Part shown: piece after piece, positions 53,778-61,865 of the stretch
How the letters are laid out: every line of letters begins with the position of its first letter
Position numbering within the stretch: position 1 is the stretch's first letter
Assembly (NCBI RefSeq): GCF_001929375.1
Contig: NZ_MSGO01000014.1
Location: 44,860 to 108,859 of the forward strand
Direction: 5' to 3'
Length of the DNA: 64,000 nt
From: Actinomyces oris
GTDB lineage: Bacteria; Actinomycetota; Actinomycetes; Actinomycetales; Actinomycetaceae
The notes under the pieces: model-generated
The model's input: the letters and a program-made list of their open reading frames with translations, nothing else
The model's database searches: none
What the model was told of the DNA's origin: nothing
Position numbers and translations under genes: made by a program

Positions 53778-54665
53778 GTGACGTCCGTTCAGGTCCCCGA
53801 CATCATGCAGCGTGCCCGGCGCATGGCCCGGCGTCTCCTGGCCGGCAGCGGGAGCGCCGCTGTGACGGCCTACCGTATCGACCCCTCCGCACCGGCCGCC
53901 TTCGTCGCTCATGCCTTGCGGGCCGATGGTCGGATCCTCGTCGCCGCCTGTCCCCCCAAGGGCACTCCGTTGGCCATCGCGCCCGACGACGTCGCCGTCG
54001 ACATCCGGCTCGACGTCACTCTCGATGCCGCCGAGCCCGGTGTTCGCATCACGGCCGCCACCGCTCATCTGCTCGGGAGCCTGACCTGGGTCGCGGGTGA
54101 GGACCGCGCCCTGGTCCTGGCCTCTTCTCGGTCGTCTGCCTGCCACTGCGTCATCGTCGGCGAGGATCCGCTCGAGCGGGTTCGGGAGATCGCCTCGGGA
54201 CCCGGTGGACGGCTGGGCGTCATCACCTGTGAACGGGTCATGCTTCACTGCGTCTCCGGGGTCTCCAGCCACGACATCGAGGAGATCCTCGACATCGACT
54301 CGGCCGATGCTGCTGCGGCGCCCTCAGCCTCCTGGAGCCCTCAGGAGATCATGGACGCCCATGAGGCGGTCAGCGCCGTCGGTCAGCTGGGGCTGCGGGC
54401 CGTGTGCGAGGCCGTGCGCGAGGGGCAGATGCCCGGATGGATCTGCTCGTCCCGCCCTGCCGTCGGCGTGTGCCCCACGCTGTGGGACAGGACCCTGTGC
54501 GTCGACGTCGATGCCCACGGGGTGACCCTCATGTCCATCACCGGTGAAGAGGTCACCACGCTGGTGGTCTCCTTCCCACAGGCCCTGGTCGGCGCCGGCG
54601 AGGTCGGGCCGGCCCTGGAGCGGCTGGCCTCTCACGCTCTGCCGCGGCGCCTGACTCGCCCCTGA
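53778..54665 (+). CDS. Unknown protein with an upstream iron box
   Basis: 295 residues, cytoplasmic, not recognised with certainty. N-terminal 130 residues are beta-rich, with ADGRILVAACPPKG and VAVDIRLDVTLDAAEPGVRI then TAATAHLLGSLTWV, a pattern I associate only loosely with heme- or flavin-binding split barrels. A Cys/His cluster (SACHC, ERVMLHCVSG) follows, then a helical segment and a C-terminal domain with two more Cys. GTG 53778 follows GGAAGG. An iron-regulated metal or heme role is inferred from the box alone. Confidence 0.55.
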   Translation: MTSVQVPDIMQRARRMARRLLAGSGSAAVTAYRIDPSAPAAFVAHALRADGRILVAACPPKGTPLAIAPDDVAVDIRLDVTLDAAEPGVRITAATAHLLGSLTWVAGEDRALVLASSRSSACHCVIVGEDPLERVREIASGPGGRLGVITCERVMLHCVSGVSSHDIEEILDIDSADAAAAPSASWSPQEIMDAHEAVSAVGQLGLRAVCEAVREGQMPGWICSSRPAVGVCPTLWDRTLCVDVDAHGVTLMSITGEEVTTLVVSFPQALVGAGEVGPALERLASHALPRRLTRP

Positions 54666-54717
54666 GGAGCCAGTCGCGGCTGCGCTTGCGGCCGTTGATC
54701 CCACTGCAGAAACCGAA

Positions 54718-54751
54718 ACGGGGGACACCACCATGCGGTGGCATCCCCCGT
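54718..54751 (-). terminator. Terminator of the DUF1540 gene
   Basis: ACGGGGGACACCACC and GGTGGCATCCCCCGT pair at 13 of 15 positions around ATGC. On the minus strand it is followed by TTTCGGTTTC. It also separates the convergent gene ending at 54665. Confidence 0.65.
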
Positions 54752-54786
54752 TGGCCCCCAGCCGCTCGAGCTGGAGAGCCTTCCGG

Positions 54787-55065
54787 TCAGCGAACCTCGT
54801 AGGTCGTGCAGGCAGCGGTGTCACCGCCGACGGTCACGGCCTCGGCCGTGCACATGAGGTCCTTGTTGTGGACGCACTCGAGGCGCTGGCAGGCACCCAC
54901 GTGGCCCTCGGCCACCGGCAGACCGCCGCGGGCGTCGAGGCTGATGAAGGTGTCGCAGGCCGGTGCGCCGTTGTCGCCACCGACGGTGATGGCGAAGGCG
55001 GTGCAGCCGCCGTTGTTGAAGGCGCAGGAGGTGGTGGTGCAGGAGGCGATCTTGGTGACGGACAT
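54787..55065 (-). CDS. DUF1540 protein with duplicated Cys-rich repeat
   Basis: 92 residues starting MSVTKIASCTTTSCAFNNGG. Two similar repeats follow each other: CTTTSCAFNNGGC...AFAITVGGD...CDTF (about 9-40) and CQRLECVHNKDLMC...AEAVTVGGD...CTTY (about 60-90). Each has four Cys in the DUF1540 spacing, probably a metal-binding knuckle. Function unknown. ATG 55065 follows AAAGGAAA. The gene is single, with its own promoter and terminator. Confidence 0.85.
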   Translation of the reverse strand: MSVTKIASCTTTSCAFNNGGCTAFAITVGGDNGAPACDTFISLDARGGLPVAEGHVGACQRLECVHNKDLMCTAEAVTVGGDTAACTTYEVR

Positions 55066-55107
55066 GATGCATTTCCTTTCGAGCGGATGTGCGCTGTGGA
55101 CATGAAT

Positions 55108-55136
55108 AACGTAAATCCGCATCCGCCTCCCGGCAA
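55108..55136 (-). promoter_or_regulatory. Promoter of the DUF1540 gene
   Basis: On the minus strand TTGCCG (55131-55136), a 17-nt spacer and TACGTT (55108-55113). Predicted +1 near 55102 gives a short leader with a good ribosome site. Confidence 0.55.
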
Positions 55137-55289
55137 CGAAGGACAGCCTGCCCTGTTTCGTCTCTCGTTGTTAATCGTTGCAATTCCGCCGTTTCAGTGG
55201 TTCGTGTCGGGCTATTCCCGCCCGTCGGAAGCCCTTGGGGAAGGCTGGGGTTGTGTGCCGACAGTTTTCGTTATTCATCCCAGGTAAGG

Positions 55290-55336
55290 CAGTCCTGCGC
55301 GGGGGCGGCCGGAGGCCCGAGCGGCCTGGAGGACTG
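55290..55336 (-). terminator. Possible deoD terminator stem-loop
   Basis: CAGTCCT (55290-55296) and AGGACTG (55330-55336) are exact inverted repeats enclosing GGCC...GGCC blocks. It lies just after the deoD stop and has no U tract. Confidence 0.35.
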
Positions 55337-55344
55337 TGCGTGGA

Positions 55345-56067
55345 TCAGCTGTGGGCCGCCGCCACGGCCAGGCGCAAAGAGTCCGCGAAACGTGTCTCCC
55401 GCTCGGCGGCACTCATGTCACCGGAGTGGTCCAGCAGGTGGTCGGAGACGGTCAGGACCGCCAGCGCCTGCTTGTCGTACTCGGCTGCGACCCCGTAGAG
55501 GGCGGCGGCCTCCATCTCCACTCCCAGGACCCCGTGCCTCGCCAGCGCCTCGGTCTGTCCCTCGGGGGTGAAGTAGAAGTGGTCCCGCGACATGACGGTG
55601 CCCAGGTGGACTGCTCCGCCGACCTGGGCCTGCTTGGCCAGGGAGGCCTCGTAGGCGGCTGCGGCCAACCGGAAGTCCGCCACAGCGCAGAAGTTGACGC
55701 CCGGGATGCGCAGCTGGTTCATGGAGGAGTCCGTGTGGGCGCCGGTGGCCACGATGACGTCGCCGACCTTGACCTTCGGGGAGAGGCCGCCAGCAGTGCC
55801 CACCCGAATGATCCGCTCCACGCCGAACTGGCTGAACAGCTCGGTGGCGTAGATCGTGAAGGAGGGCTGCCCCATCCCTGAACCCATGACGCTCAGCGGC
55901 TTCCCGTTCACGGTCCCGGTGAAGCCCAGCATCCCGCGCACGTCAGTGACCAGGCGGGCGTCATCCATAAGGAGCTCGGCGATGCGTCGGGCCCGCTTGG
56001 GGTCGCCGGGCATGAGAACGGCGGGGGCGAAGTCTCCGGGCTCTGCGGCGATATGAGGGGTGGCCAT
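55345..56067 (-). CDS. deoD: Purine-nucleoside phosphorylase DeoD
   Basis: Splits purine (deoxy)nucleosides with phosphate for salvage. 240 residues of the hexameric PNP family: MATPHIAAEPGDFAPAVLMP with PGDPKRA, the GSGMGQPS phosphate site, RVGTAGGL, VEMEAAALYG and the catalytic-Asp region LTVSDHLL. ATG 56067 has GAGAGGA upstream. It stands alone, between the DUF1540 gene and divergent metP. Confidence 0.95.
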   Translation of the reverse strand: MATPHIAAEPGDFAPAVLMPGDPKRARRIAELLMDDARLVTDVRGMLGFTGTVNGKPLSVMGSGMGQPSFTIYATELFSQFGVERIIRVGTAGGLSPKVKVGDVIVATGAHTDSSMNQLRIPGVNFCAVADFRLAAAAYEASLAKQAQVGGAVHLGTVMSRDHFYFTPEGQTEALARHGVLGVEMEAAALYGVAAEYDKQALAVLTVSDHLLDHSGDMSAAERETRFADSLRLAVAAAHS

Positions 56068-56203
56068 GGGGGTCCTCTCGGGGTGGTGAATCAGATTGGA
56101 CAGTGACGTTCAGTGTGGCATGGATCGCGTGAGAAAAGACAGGGGTCCACCCCGACAATCGTCCGTATCGTGGACATCAGACGACACATCGTGGTCACTG
56201 GAC

Positions 56204-56257
56204 TAGCGTCCGACGACAAAAGGGCCTGCGACCCATCCGCAGGAAAAGGTAGCCCTT
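56204..56257 (+). promoter_or_regulatory. metP promoter -10 and folded leader
   Basis: TAGCGT (56204-56209) predicts +1 near 56216. Directly after it AAGGGC (56220-56225) pairs with GCCCTT (56252-56257) and encloses an inner hairpin CTGCG (56226-56230)/CGCAG (56238-56242) and the unpaired GAAAAGGTA. It lies 37 nt before the metP ATG. Candidate cis-regulatory RNA; no known riboswitch class recognised. Confidence 0.45.
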
Positions 56258-56293
56258 GGGCCACCTTCGTTCGTCACATCACGGAAGGCACTC

Positions 56294-57874
56294 ATGACCT
56301 CCAAGACAGGGGAGAGCGAGTCTCTTCAGGCGCCCCCGCGCGAGCAGTGGAGCGGTCAGCTCGGCTTCCTCGTCGCCGCCATCGGCTCGGCGATCGGGCT
56401 GGGCAATATCTGGCGCTTCCCAGGCGTGGCCTACACCAACGGCGGCGGCGCCTTCATCGTCCCCTACGTCATCGCGCTGCTGGCGGCCGGGCTGCCGATC
56501 CTCTTCCTCGACTACGCCCTGGGCCACCGCTTCCGCGGCTCCCCGCCGGCGGTCTTCAGACGCCTGTCCGCCAGGCTCGAGTGGCTGGGATGGTTCCAGG
56601 TCTTCATCTGCTTCGTCATCATGACCTACTACGCGGTGGTCGTGGCCTGGTCCCTGCGCTACATGCTCTTCTCGGTCAACATCGCCTGGGGTGACGACGC
56701 GGCAGGCTTCTTTCAGAACTACATCGGGATGGACCGGCTCGGCTCCGAGGTCGGCTACTCACCGACAGTCATCATGGGTGTGGCCCTGCCGCTGCTGTTC
56801 GTATGGGGCTTCGGTCTGGTGGTGACCGCCCTGGGAGTCAGCGGAGGCGTGGAGAAGGCCAATAAGATCTTCCTGCCGCTGCTGGTCCTCATGTTCGCCG
56901 GCCTCGTGGTGCGCGCCCTCATGCTCCCGGGAGCGGGGGAAGGGCTCAATGCCCTGTTCACGCCCAAGTGGTCCGCTCTGCTGGACTACCAGGTGTGGAT
57001 GGCGGCCTTCGGGCAGATCTTCTTCTCCCTGTCAGTGGGCTTCGGCATCATGCTCACCTACGCCTCCTACCTCCAACGGCGCCGCTCCAACCTGGTGGGA
57101 ACCGGTCTCGTGGCGGGCTTCGCCAACTCCTCCTTCGAGCTGTTCGCAGGTATCGGCGTCTTCGCGACCCTCGGCTTCATGGCGCACACGCAGCATGTCG
57201 GGATCAGCGAGATGAAGATCACCGGGCCCGCCCTGTCCTTCATCACCTTCCCCACCGTCATCGCCCAGATGCCAGGAGGCGCGCTCTTCGGGGTTCTCTT
57301 CTTCGCCTCCTTCTCCATGGCGGGGCTGACCTCCTTCATCTCCATCATCCAGGTGGTGGCCGCCGGCGTGGGGGAGAAGCTCGACCTGCCGCCGAAGAAG
57401 GCATCCCTCGTCGTCGGCGTCCCGGCCGCCGTCCTGTCCTTCGCCCTGTTCGCCACCAGCTCGGGCCTGCCGGACCTCGACGTCGTGGACGCCTTCATCA
57501 ACAACATCGGCGTCGTCGCCTCGGCCATCATCATGTGCGTGGTGGTCGCCTGGGTACTGCGGCGCACCAAGCTGCTTCAGGACCACCTCAACGCCGTCTC
57601 GGAGTCCCGGATGATCGGCCTGTGGTGGCGGGCCCTCGTTGGCGCCGTCGTCCCCGTCCTGCTGGGGTACATGTTCATCCAGACCTTGTGGACGTATCTG
57701 ACCGAAGGATACGAGTCGGAGGCCTACTCCAACGGCTTCGTCATGGTCTTCGGGTGGGGGATGCTGCTGTTGGTCGCCCTGGGCACCGCCGTCATGAGCC
57801 TTATCCCCTGGAAGACCCCGGTGGACGAGTTCGAGCCCCTCACGCTGGAGGCCGCTTCCCAGGAGGAGGACTGA
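56294..57874 (+). CDS. metP: Sodium-dependent neurotransmitter-symporter family importer, MetP-like
   Basis: 526 residues, 12 predicted helices of the NSS/SNF (LeuT) fold. The substrate and sodium site in helix 1 reads GFLVAAIGSAIGLGNIWRFP, followed by YTNGGGAFIVPY. FSLSVGFGIMLTYASY and FFASFSMAGLTSFIS are helices 6 and 8. The tiny following gene resembles MetS, so this is probably the corynebacterial-type methionine/alanine importer MetPS. Substrate is inferred from that pairing. ATG 56294 has GGAAGG upstream. Confidence 0.87.
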   Translation: MTSKTGESESLQAPPREQWSGQLGFLVAAIGSAIGLGNIWRFPGVAYTNGGGAFIVPYVIALLAAGLPILFLDYALGHRFRGSPPAVFRRLSARLEWLGWFQVFICFVIMTYYAVVVAWSLRYMLFSVNIAWGDDAAGFFQNYIGMDRLGSEVGYSPTVIMGVALPLLFVWGFGLVVTALGVSGGVEKANKIFLPLLVLMFAGLVVRALMLPGAGEGLNALFTPKWSALLDYQVWMAAFGQIFFSLSVGFGIMLTYASYLQRRRSNLVGTGLVAGFANSSFELFAGIGVFATLGFMAHTQHVGISEMKITGPALSFITFPTVIAQMPGGALFGVLFFASFSMAGLTSFISIIQVVAAGVGEKLDLPPKKASLVVGVPAAVLSFALFATSSGLPDLDVVDAFINNIGVVASAIIMCVVVAWVLRRTKLLQDHLNAVSESRMIGLWWRALVGAVVPVLLGYMFIQTLWTYLTEGYESEAYSNGFVMVFGWGMLLLVALGTAVMSLIPWKTPVDEFEPLTLEAASQEED

Positions 57875-57875
57875 G

Positions 57876-58049
57876 ATGACCGGAATCGCCGTGCTCATCA
57901 TGCTGCTTGCCATCGTCATCATCTGGGGTGGCCTGGCGGTGTCCATCACCGCACTCATCTCGCGCGGACGCCGCGAGGACCGCGACGCCCGGGCCGAGGC
58001 CTCGGCGCGGGCCCGCGAGCACATGCTCCATCCCGAGCAGGTCGACTGA
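57876..58049 (+). CDS. metS: Small subunit of methionine/alanine importer, MetS-like
   Basis: 57 residues starting 1 nt after the metP stop codon. One N-terminal helix (about 3-28, MTGIAVLIMLLAIVIIWGGL) is followed by a charged cytoplasmic tail (RGRREDRDARAEA). MetS proteins of about 60 residues with this shape accompany MetP in corynebacteria and are needed for transport. AGGAGGA in the metP end is the ribosome site. Confidence 0.85.
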   Translation: MTGIAVLIMLLAIVIIWGGLAVSITALISRGRREDRDARAEASARAREHMLHPEQVD

Positions 58050-58107
58050 CCGGCGCGGTCCGCTGAGAACCACTGACGAGACCGCCTGAGAAGAGAGACT
58101 GACTCCA

Positions 58108-58150
58108 CCACCCGTCTGGGGCCCGGTTCGGCCGGTTTCCAGGCGGGTGG
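58108..58150 (+). terminator. Terminator of metPS
   Basis: CCACCCGTCTGG (58108-58119) and CCAGGCGGGTGG (58139-58150) pair over 12 bp with one G-U, around a GC-rich 19-nt loop. It ends 2 nt before the -10 of the next gene and occupies the place of its -35. Confidence 0.6.
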
Positions 58151-58152
58151 GA

Positions 58153-58158
58153 CACAAT
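58153..58158 (+). promoter_or_regulatory. -10 hexamer CACAAT of the HAD phosphatase gene (leaderless)
   Basis: CACAAT-ACGCCT-ATG with no ribosome site, supporting ATG 58165 over GTG 58147. Confidence 0.5.
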
Positions 58159-58164
58159 ACGCCT

Positions 58165-59022
58165 ATGACTCAGACTGATGTGAGCCCCCAGGTGCTGCCC
58201 CGTCTGGTGGCCTTCGACCTCGACGACACGCTGGCGCCCTCGAAGTCGGCCATGCCACCGGCCATGGCCACCGCGCTCAGGCGGCTGCTCGACGTCGTGC
58301 CCGTCTGCATCATCTCCGGGGGGCAGATGGGACAGTTCCGCGATCAGGTCCTGGCCCACCTCGACGCCGACGCTGACGAGCTCTCCCGGCTCCACCTCAT
58401 GCCCACCTGCGGAACGCGCTACTACACCTACGACCCCTCCCGTGCTGAGCGCGATGAGGACGCCTGGACGCTGGTCTACGCCAACGACCTCACCCCTGAG
58501 CAGATCCGCACTGGTTTCGAGATCGTCGAGGCCCAGGCGCGTCGGCTCGGCCTGTGGGAGGAACAGACCTGGGGGGAGATCCTGGAGGACCGCGGCAGTC
58601 AGATCACCTTCTCCGCCCTGGGGCAGGAAGCACCCCTGGACGCCAAGCGCGCGTGGGACCCCACCGGTGAGAAGAAGGCCGCCCTGCGTGACGCCGTCGC
58701 CCCGCTCCTTCCGGACCTGGAGGTCCGCTCCGGCGGCTCCACAAGCGTCGACATCACCCTCAAAGGGGTGGACAAGGCCTACGGCATGAAGCGCCTGGCG
58801 GAGATGACCGGTATCGCACTGGAGCAGATGATCTTCGTCGGCGACCGCCTGGACCCGGAGGGGAACGACTACCCCGTCAAGGCCTTGGGCGTTCCCTGCC
58901 AGGCCGTGAGCGGCTGGCAGGACACCGTCACCTACGTCACCTCCCTGGCGAGTCTCATCGCCTCTCAGACGCACGGCGGTGAGGACCCGGCCGCCCAGGT
59001 CTCACTGGGCGCTCGTCTCTGA
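58165..59022 (+). CDS. HAD-superfamily (IIB) hydrolase
   Basis: 285 residues. Motif I VAFDLDDTLAPSKSAM, motif II CIISGGQMGQF, Lys-containing STSVDITLKGVDKAYGMKRL and motif IV FVGDRLDPEGNDYPVK. The C2-cap and the GxxxDITLKGVDK block are like phosphomannomutase/sucrose-phosphatase-type HAD-IIB enzymes, so a sugar phosphate is the likely substrate. The next gene starts 8 nt after the stop. Confidence 0.87.
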   Translation: MTQTDVSPQVLPRLVAFDLDDTLAPSKSAMPPAMATALRRLLDVVPVCIISGGQMGQFRDQVLAHLDADADELSRLHLMPTCGTRYYTYDPSRAERDEDAWTLVYANDLTPEQIRTGFEIVEAQARRLGLWEEQTWGEILEDRGSQITFSALGQEAPLDAKRAWDPTGEKKAALRDAVAPLLPDLEVRSGGSTSVDITLKGVDKAYGMKRLAEMTGIALEQMIFVGDRLDPEGNDYPVKALGVPCQAVSGWQDTVTYVTSLASLIASQTHGGEDPAAQVSLGARL

Positions 59023-59030
59023 GGTCAGTC

Positions 59031-61037
59031 GTGGTACGGACAACCTCAGACCCTGACACCGGTGCCGGTACCGGCACCACCGAAGGAGCAGGAGACCGGT
59101 GGGGTGGTCTGTTGACGGCCGTGCGGCACTGCTGCGCCCTGGCCGTGACGCTCATGCTGTCACCGCGCGGCTGGTGGCGTCGTCGTCGCCCCGGCACCCG
59201 CACGGCGATCGGAACGGCGGCCATGATCCTGGCCTCCAGCCTCGTCTCCCTCCTGCTGGGGGTGTCCACGGCGACGGCCTCGACGCCGGTCGGCCCGCAC
59301 GAGGCGACCTGGTCGACGACCCTGGACTCCACTGTCACGCTGGACCTCGGGCCGCTGGGAACCGCTTCGATGGAGTCCCCTGCAGGGATTTTCGGCGTCA
59401 AGGTGGTCCTGGGGGAGATCCCGGGCGATCCGACACCCGATACGGCCAATGCGGCCAGTGTGGGGCAGTCCCTGTCCTCCGACGCGACCTCCTATCTCTC
59501 ACTGGTCTCCCACCCCGATTTGACGATCCGGCAGGGCCTCTACGGACTGGCCGGCGACGCCCTGCGCCGGGCCGGGGTCGTCGAGGCGATCTTCCTGTGC
59601 TGTGTGGCCGCCTGGCGCCTGGCGCCGACCAAGCCCTGGCGTGAGACCGTCCGAGTCGGTGCCTCGCACCGCTGGGCGACGACCGTGGCGTTCTCCACGA
59701 CCGTGGCCACCGTGGCTGTCCTCCTGGTTCCGGCCATGCGCACGGCCACCTCGCACGGCTCCACCCTGTCCGTCCTGGAGGGGACCCCGCTGGCCCAGGC
59801 CCGTTTCTCAGGACGCATCGCCGACGTCGTCACCGCCTACGGGCCCAAGGCGCGCACCTTCGTGGAGACGAATAAGGGCTTCTACGCCAAGGCGGATACC
59901 AACCTGCGGGCCGCCTGGAAGGCGGCCGAGCAGACTGGGGGCCTGGTGGACGTCACCGCCGCCGACGGAAAGGTGGACACCGAGGACCTGCAGGCCCGGG
60001 TCAGGGCGTCCTCCGCGAAGACTCTGGTGAAGGCCGCCAATCCTGAGCCCGGCGCCGCCCCGCAGCCATCTGAGAGTCCGAGGGCCACTGCGACAGCCTC
60101 GATCTCGGTGACCGGAGCCCGCTCAGTGCCCGAGCGTGGACGCAAGACCGCCGTGCTCACCACGGACCTGCACTGCAACCTCGACGTCATCGCCTTCTCC
60201 GGGATCCTCGACCAACTCTCGGGCGCCGATATCCACATGGATGACGGCGACCTGACCATGACCGGCTCGGATCCGGAGCGGGTGTGCGTCGACGCGCTGA
60301 CCCAGGCGGTCCCGAGCTCGGCGAAGAAGGTCGCCACGATCGGCAACCACGACTCCGACGCCACCGCCGCCCGCCTGCGCTCCCAGGGGTGGACCGTCAC
60401 CGACGGCTCGGTCCAGACTGTCGCCGGGATCACCGTCCTGGGGCACGACGACGCCGAGCGCACGACGGCTGCGGGCACCAAGCCCCGCAACGGGGAGACC
60501 ACCGAGAAGATCGCCTCCCGCCTGGCCAAGACCAGTTGCGGGGGCACGCCGGTCGACGTCGTCCTCATCCACCAGCCCGCCACCTTCGACACGCTCACGA
60601 AGAAGGGCTGCGCGCCGCTGCTCCTGGCCGGTCACGTCCACGCCGAGCGGGGGATGACCACGGCGATCAGCCCCCGAACCGGCCTGCCCGTCACCGGGAT
60701 CATCTCGGGTGCGGGCAAGGGCGGCACGTCACTGGGCGCGGTCACCGAGGACGCCTTCCTCCACGTCATGTCCTTCGACTCCACCGGAGCGCTCGTGGCC
60801 TGGCGGGTCGTCATCCTTCACCCCGACGCCTCGGTGACGGTGGGGGCCTGGCGGCCCGTGCCCGGTATCGCCTCGGGACAGACGACGGCCACGATGGCGT
60901 CGACCCCGAGCCCGTCGGCGTCGGCCACCCCGGTGCCGACACCGACCGAGGCTCCGCAGAGCGCGAGGCCTGAGGAGGCCTCGCAGCCGCAGGAGGGGGC
61001 CGAGCCTCAGGGGGAGACCGATTCTTCGGACGGGTAG
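59031..61037 (+). CDS. Membrane-anchored metallophosphoesterase
   Basis: 668 residues. Hydrophobic segments at about 30-45 and 60-85 and two more near 180-240 suggest an N-terminal membrane part. The C-terminal calcineurin-like domain (about 360-610) has TDLHCN, DDGD, GNHDSD, IHQP and GHVHAE, the full metal-ligand set. A Pro/Ser/Thr-rich and acidic tail closes the protein. The catalytic domain is probably extracytoplasmic. Substrate unknown. GTG 59031 lies 8 nt after the HAD gene. Confidence 0.83.
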   Translation: MVRTTSDPDTGAGTGTTEGAGDRWGGLLTAVRHCCALAVTLMLSPRGWWRRRRPGTRTAIGTAAMILASSLVSLLLGVSTATASTPVGPHEATWSTTLDSTVTLDLGPLGTASMESPAGIFGVKVVLGEIPGDPTPDTANAASVGQSLSSDATSYLSLVSHPDLTIRQGLYGLAGDALRRAGVVEAIFLCCVAAWRLAPTKPWRETVRVGASHRWATTVAFSTTVATVAVLLVPAMRTATSHGSTLSVLEGTPLAQARFSGRIADVVTAYGPKARTFVETNKGFYAKADTNLRAAWKAAEQTGGLVDVTAADGKVDTEDLQARVRASSAKTLVKAANPEPGAAPQPSESPRATATASISVTGARSVPERGRKTAVLTTDLHCNLDVIAFSGILDQLSGADIHMDDGDLTMTGSDPERVCVDALTQAVPSSAKKVATIGNHDSDATAARLRSQGWTVTDGSVQTVAGITVLGHDDAERTTAAGTKPRNGETTEKIASRLAKTSCGGTPVDVVLIHQPATFDTLTKKGCAPLLLAGHVHAERGMTTAISPRTGLPVTGIISGAGKGGTSLGAVTEDAFLHVMSFDSTGALVAWRVVILHPDASVTVGAWRPVPGIASGQTTATMASTPSPSASATPVPTPTEAPQSARPEEASQPQEGAEPQGETDSSDG

Positions 61038-61130
61038 GGCATAGTCGACGGTTGTGGCATACGCTCTCATCCTGACAACCCCACGACGCCCAGAAGAACT
61101 GCTGACGCACCACCGGTGAGGAGACTGACG

Positions 61131-61865
61131 ATGTCGCGCATGCCCACAGATGCCGAGATCGATGAGATGAGCGAGGAAGAGCTCGAGGCCTACCTGGACT
61201 CCGGCCCCGCCCAAGAGCTTGACCGGCGCACCCGTCGTGATACCGACGACGACTCGTCCGCGCGTCCCGCCTGGTTGCGACGCTCCGGGGCCGGGCGGGG
61301 ATTCGGTTGGCTGCTCACCGTGTGCGCACTCGTCGGGATCTTCGCCTGCTGGGAGCTCATCAGCGCCCAGCTCGACCTGCTGCGCAACCCGGACGCAGTG
61401 CTCGTCTGCGACGTCAGCCCCCTGGTGTCCTGCGGCGACTCCCTCAACGTGTGGCAGGGCAACCTGCTGGGGGTGCCGAACTCCTTCATCGGGGCCATCG
61501 CCTTCGGGGCCCTGGCGGCGATCGGCACGGTCCTGCTCAGCGGCGCGCGCCTGCCGCGCTGGATGTGGTGGGGGCTCAGTGCCGGCAGCCTCGGCGGGAT
61601 CGCCTTCGTCATCTGGTTCCTGTCCGTCTCCATCATGACCTTTGGCAAGCTCTGCCCCTTCTGCATGGTCATCTGGTCCGTCACCATCCCGGCGGCCGCC
61701 CACTCCTGGGCCTGGGCCGCGGCCGGCGGGCACCTGGGGCTGCGCGACAACCTGGCGCTGGATGTGCTCAAGGCCCGCTGGTGGATCATGGCGGCGATGT
61801 ACCTGGCGGTGGTCCTCACCGTCGTCATCGCCTTCGGCGGCCAGCTGGCGAGGCTGTTCGGGTGA
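61131..61865 (+). CDS. Vitamin K epoxide reductase (VKOR) family protein
   Basis: 244 residues. After a charged N-terminus come five helices. The loop VCDVSPLVSCGDSLNVW carries one Cys pair and GKLCPFCMVIW the CxxC redox centre. VKOR re-oxidises a thiol-disulfide oxidase and passes electrons to menaquinone; in Actinomyces oris VKOR serves MdbA in disulfide formation of pilins and other secreted proteins. ATG 61131 has GAGGAG at a good distance. The stop overlaps the MntR-type gene (GTGA). Confidence 0.93.
   Translation: MSRMPTDAEIDEMSEEELEAYLDSGPAQELDRRTRRDTDDDSSARPAWLRRSGAGRGFGWLLTVCALVGIFACWELISAQLDLLRNPDAVLVCDVSPLVSCGDSLNVWQGNLLGVPNSFIGAIAFGALAAIGTVLLSGARLPRWMWWGLSAGSLGGIAFVIWFLSVSIMTFGKLCPFCMVIWSVTIPAAAHSWAWAAAGGHLGLRDNLALDVLKARWWIMAAMYLAVVLTVVIAFGGQLARLFG

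Noticed and set aside
61131..61865. Thioredoxin-like domain fused to VKOR
   Set aside because: The protein ends after the fifth helix; no CxxC thioredoxin domain follows, so the oxidase partner must be encoded elsewhere.
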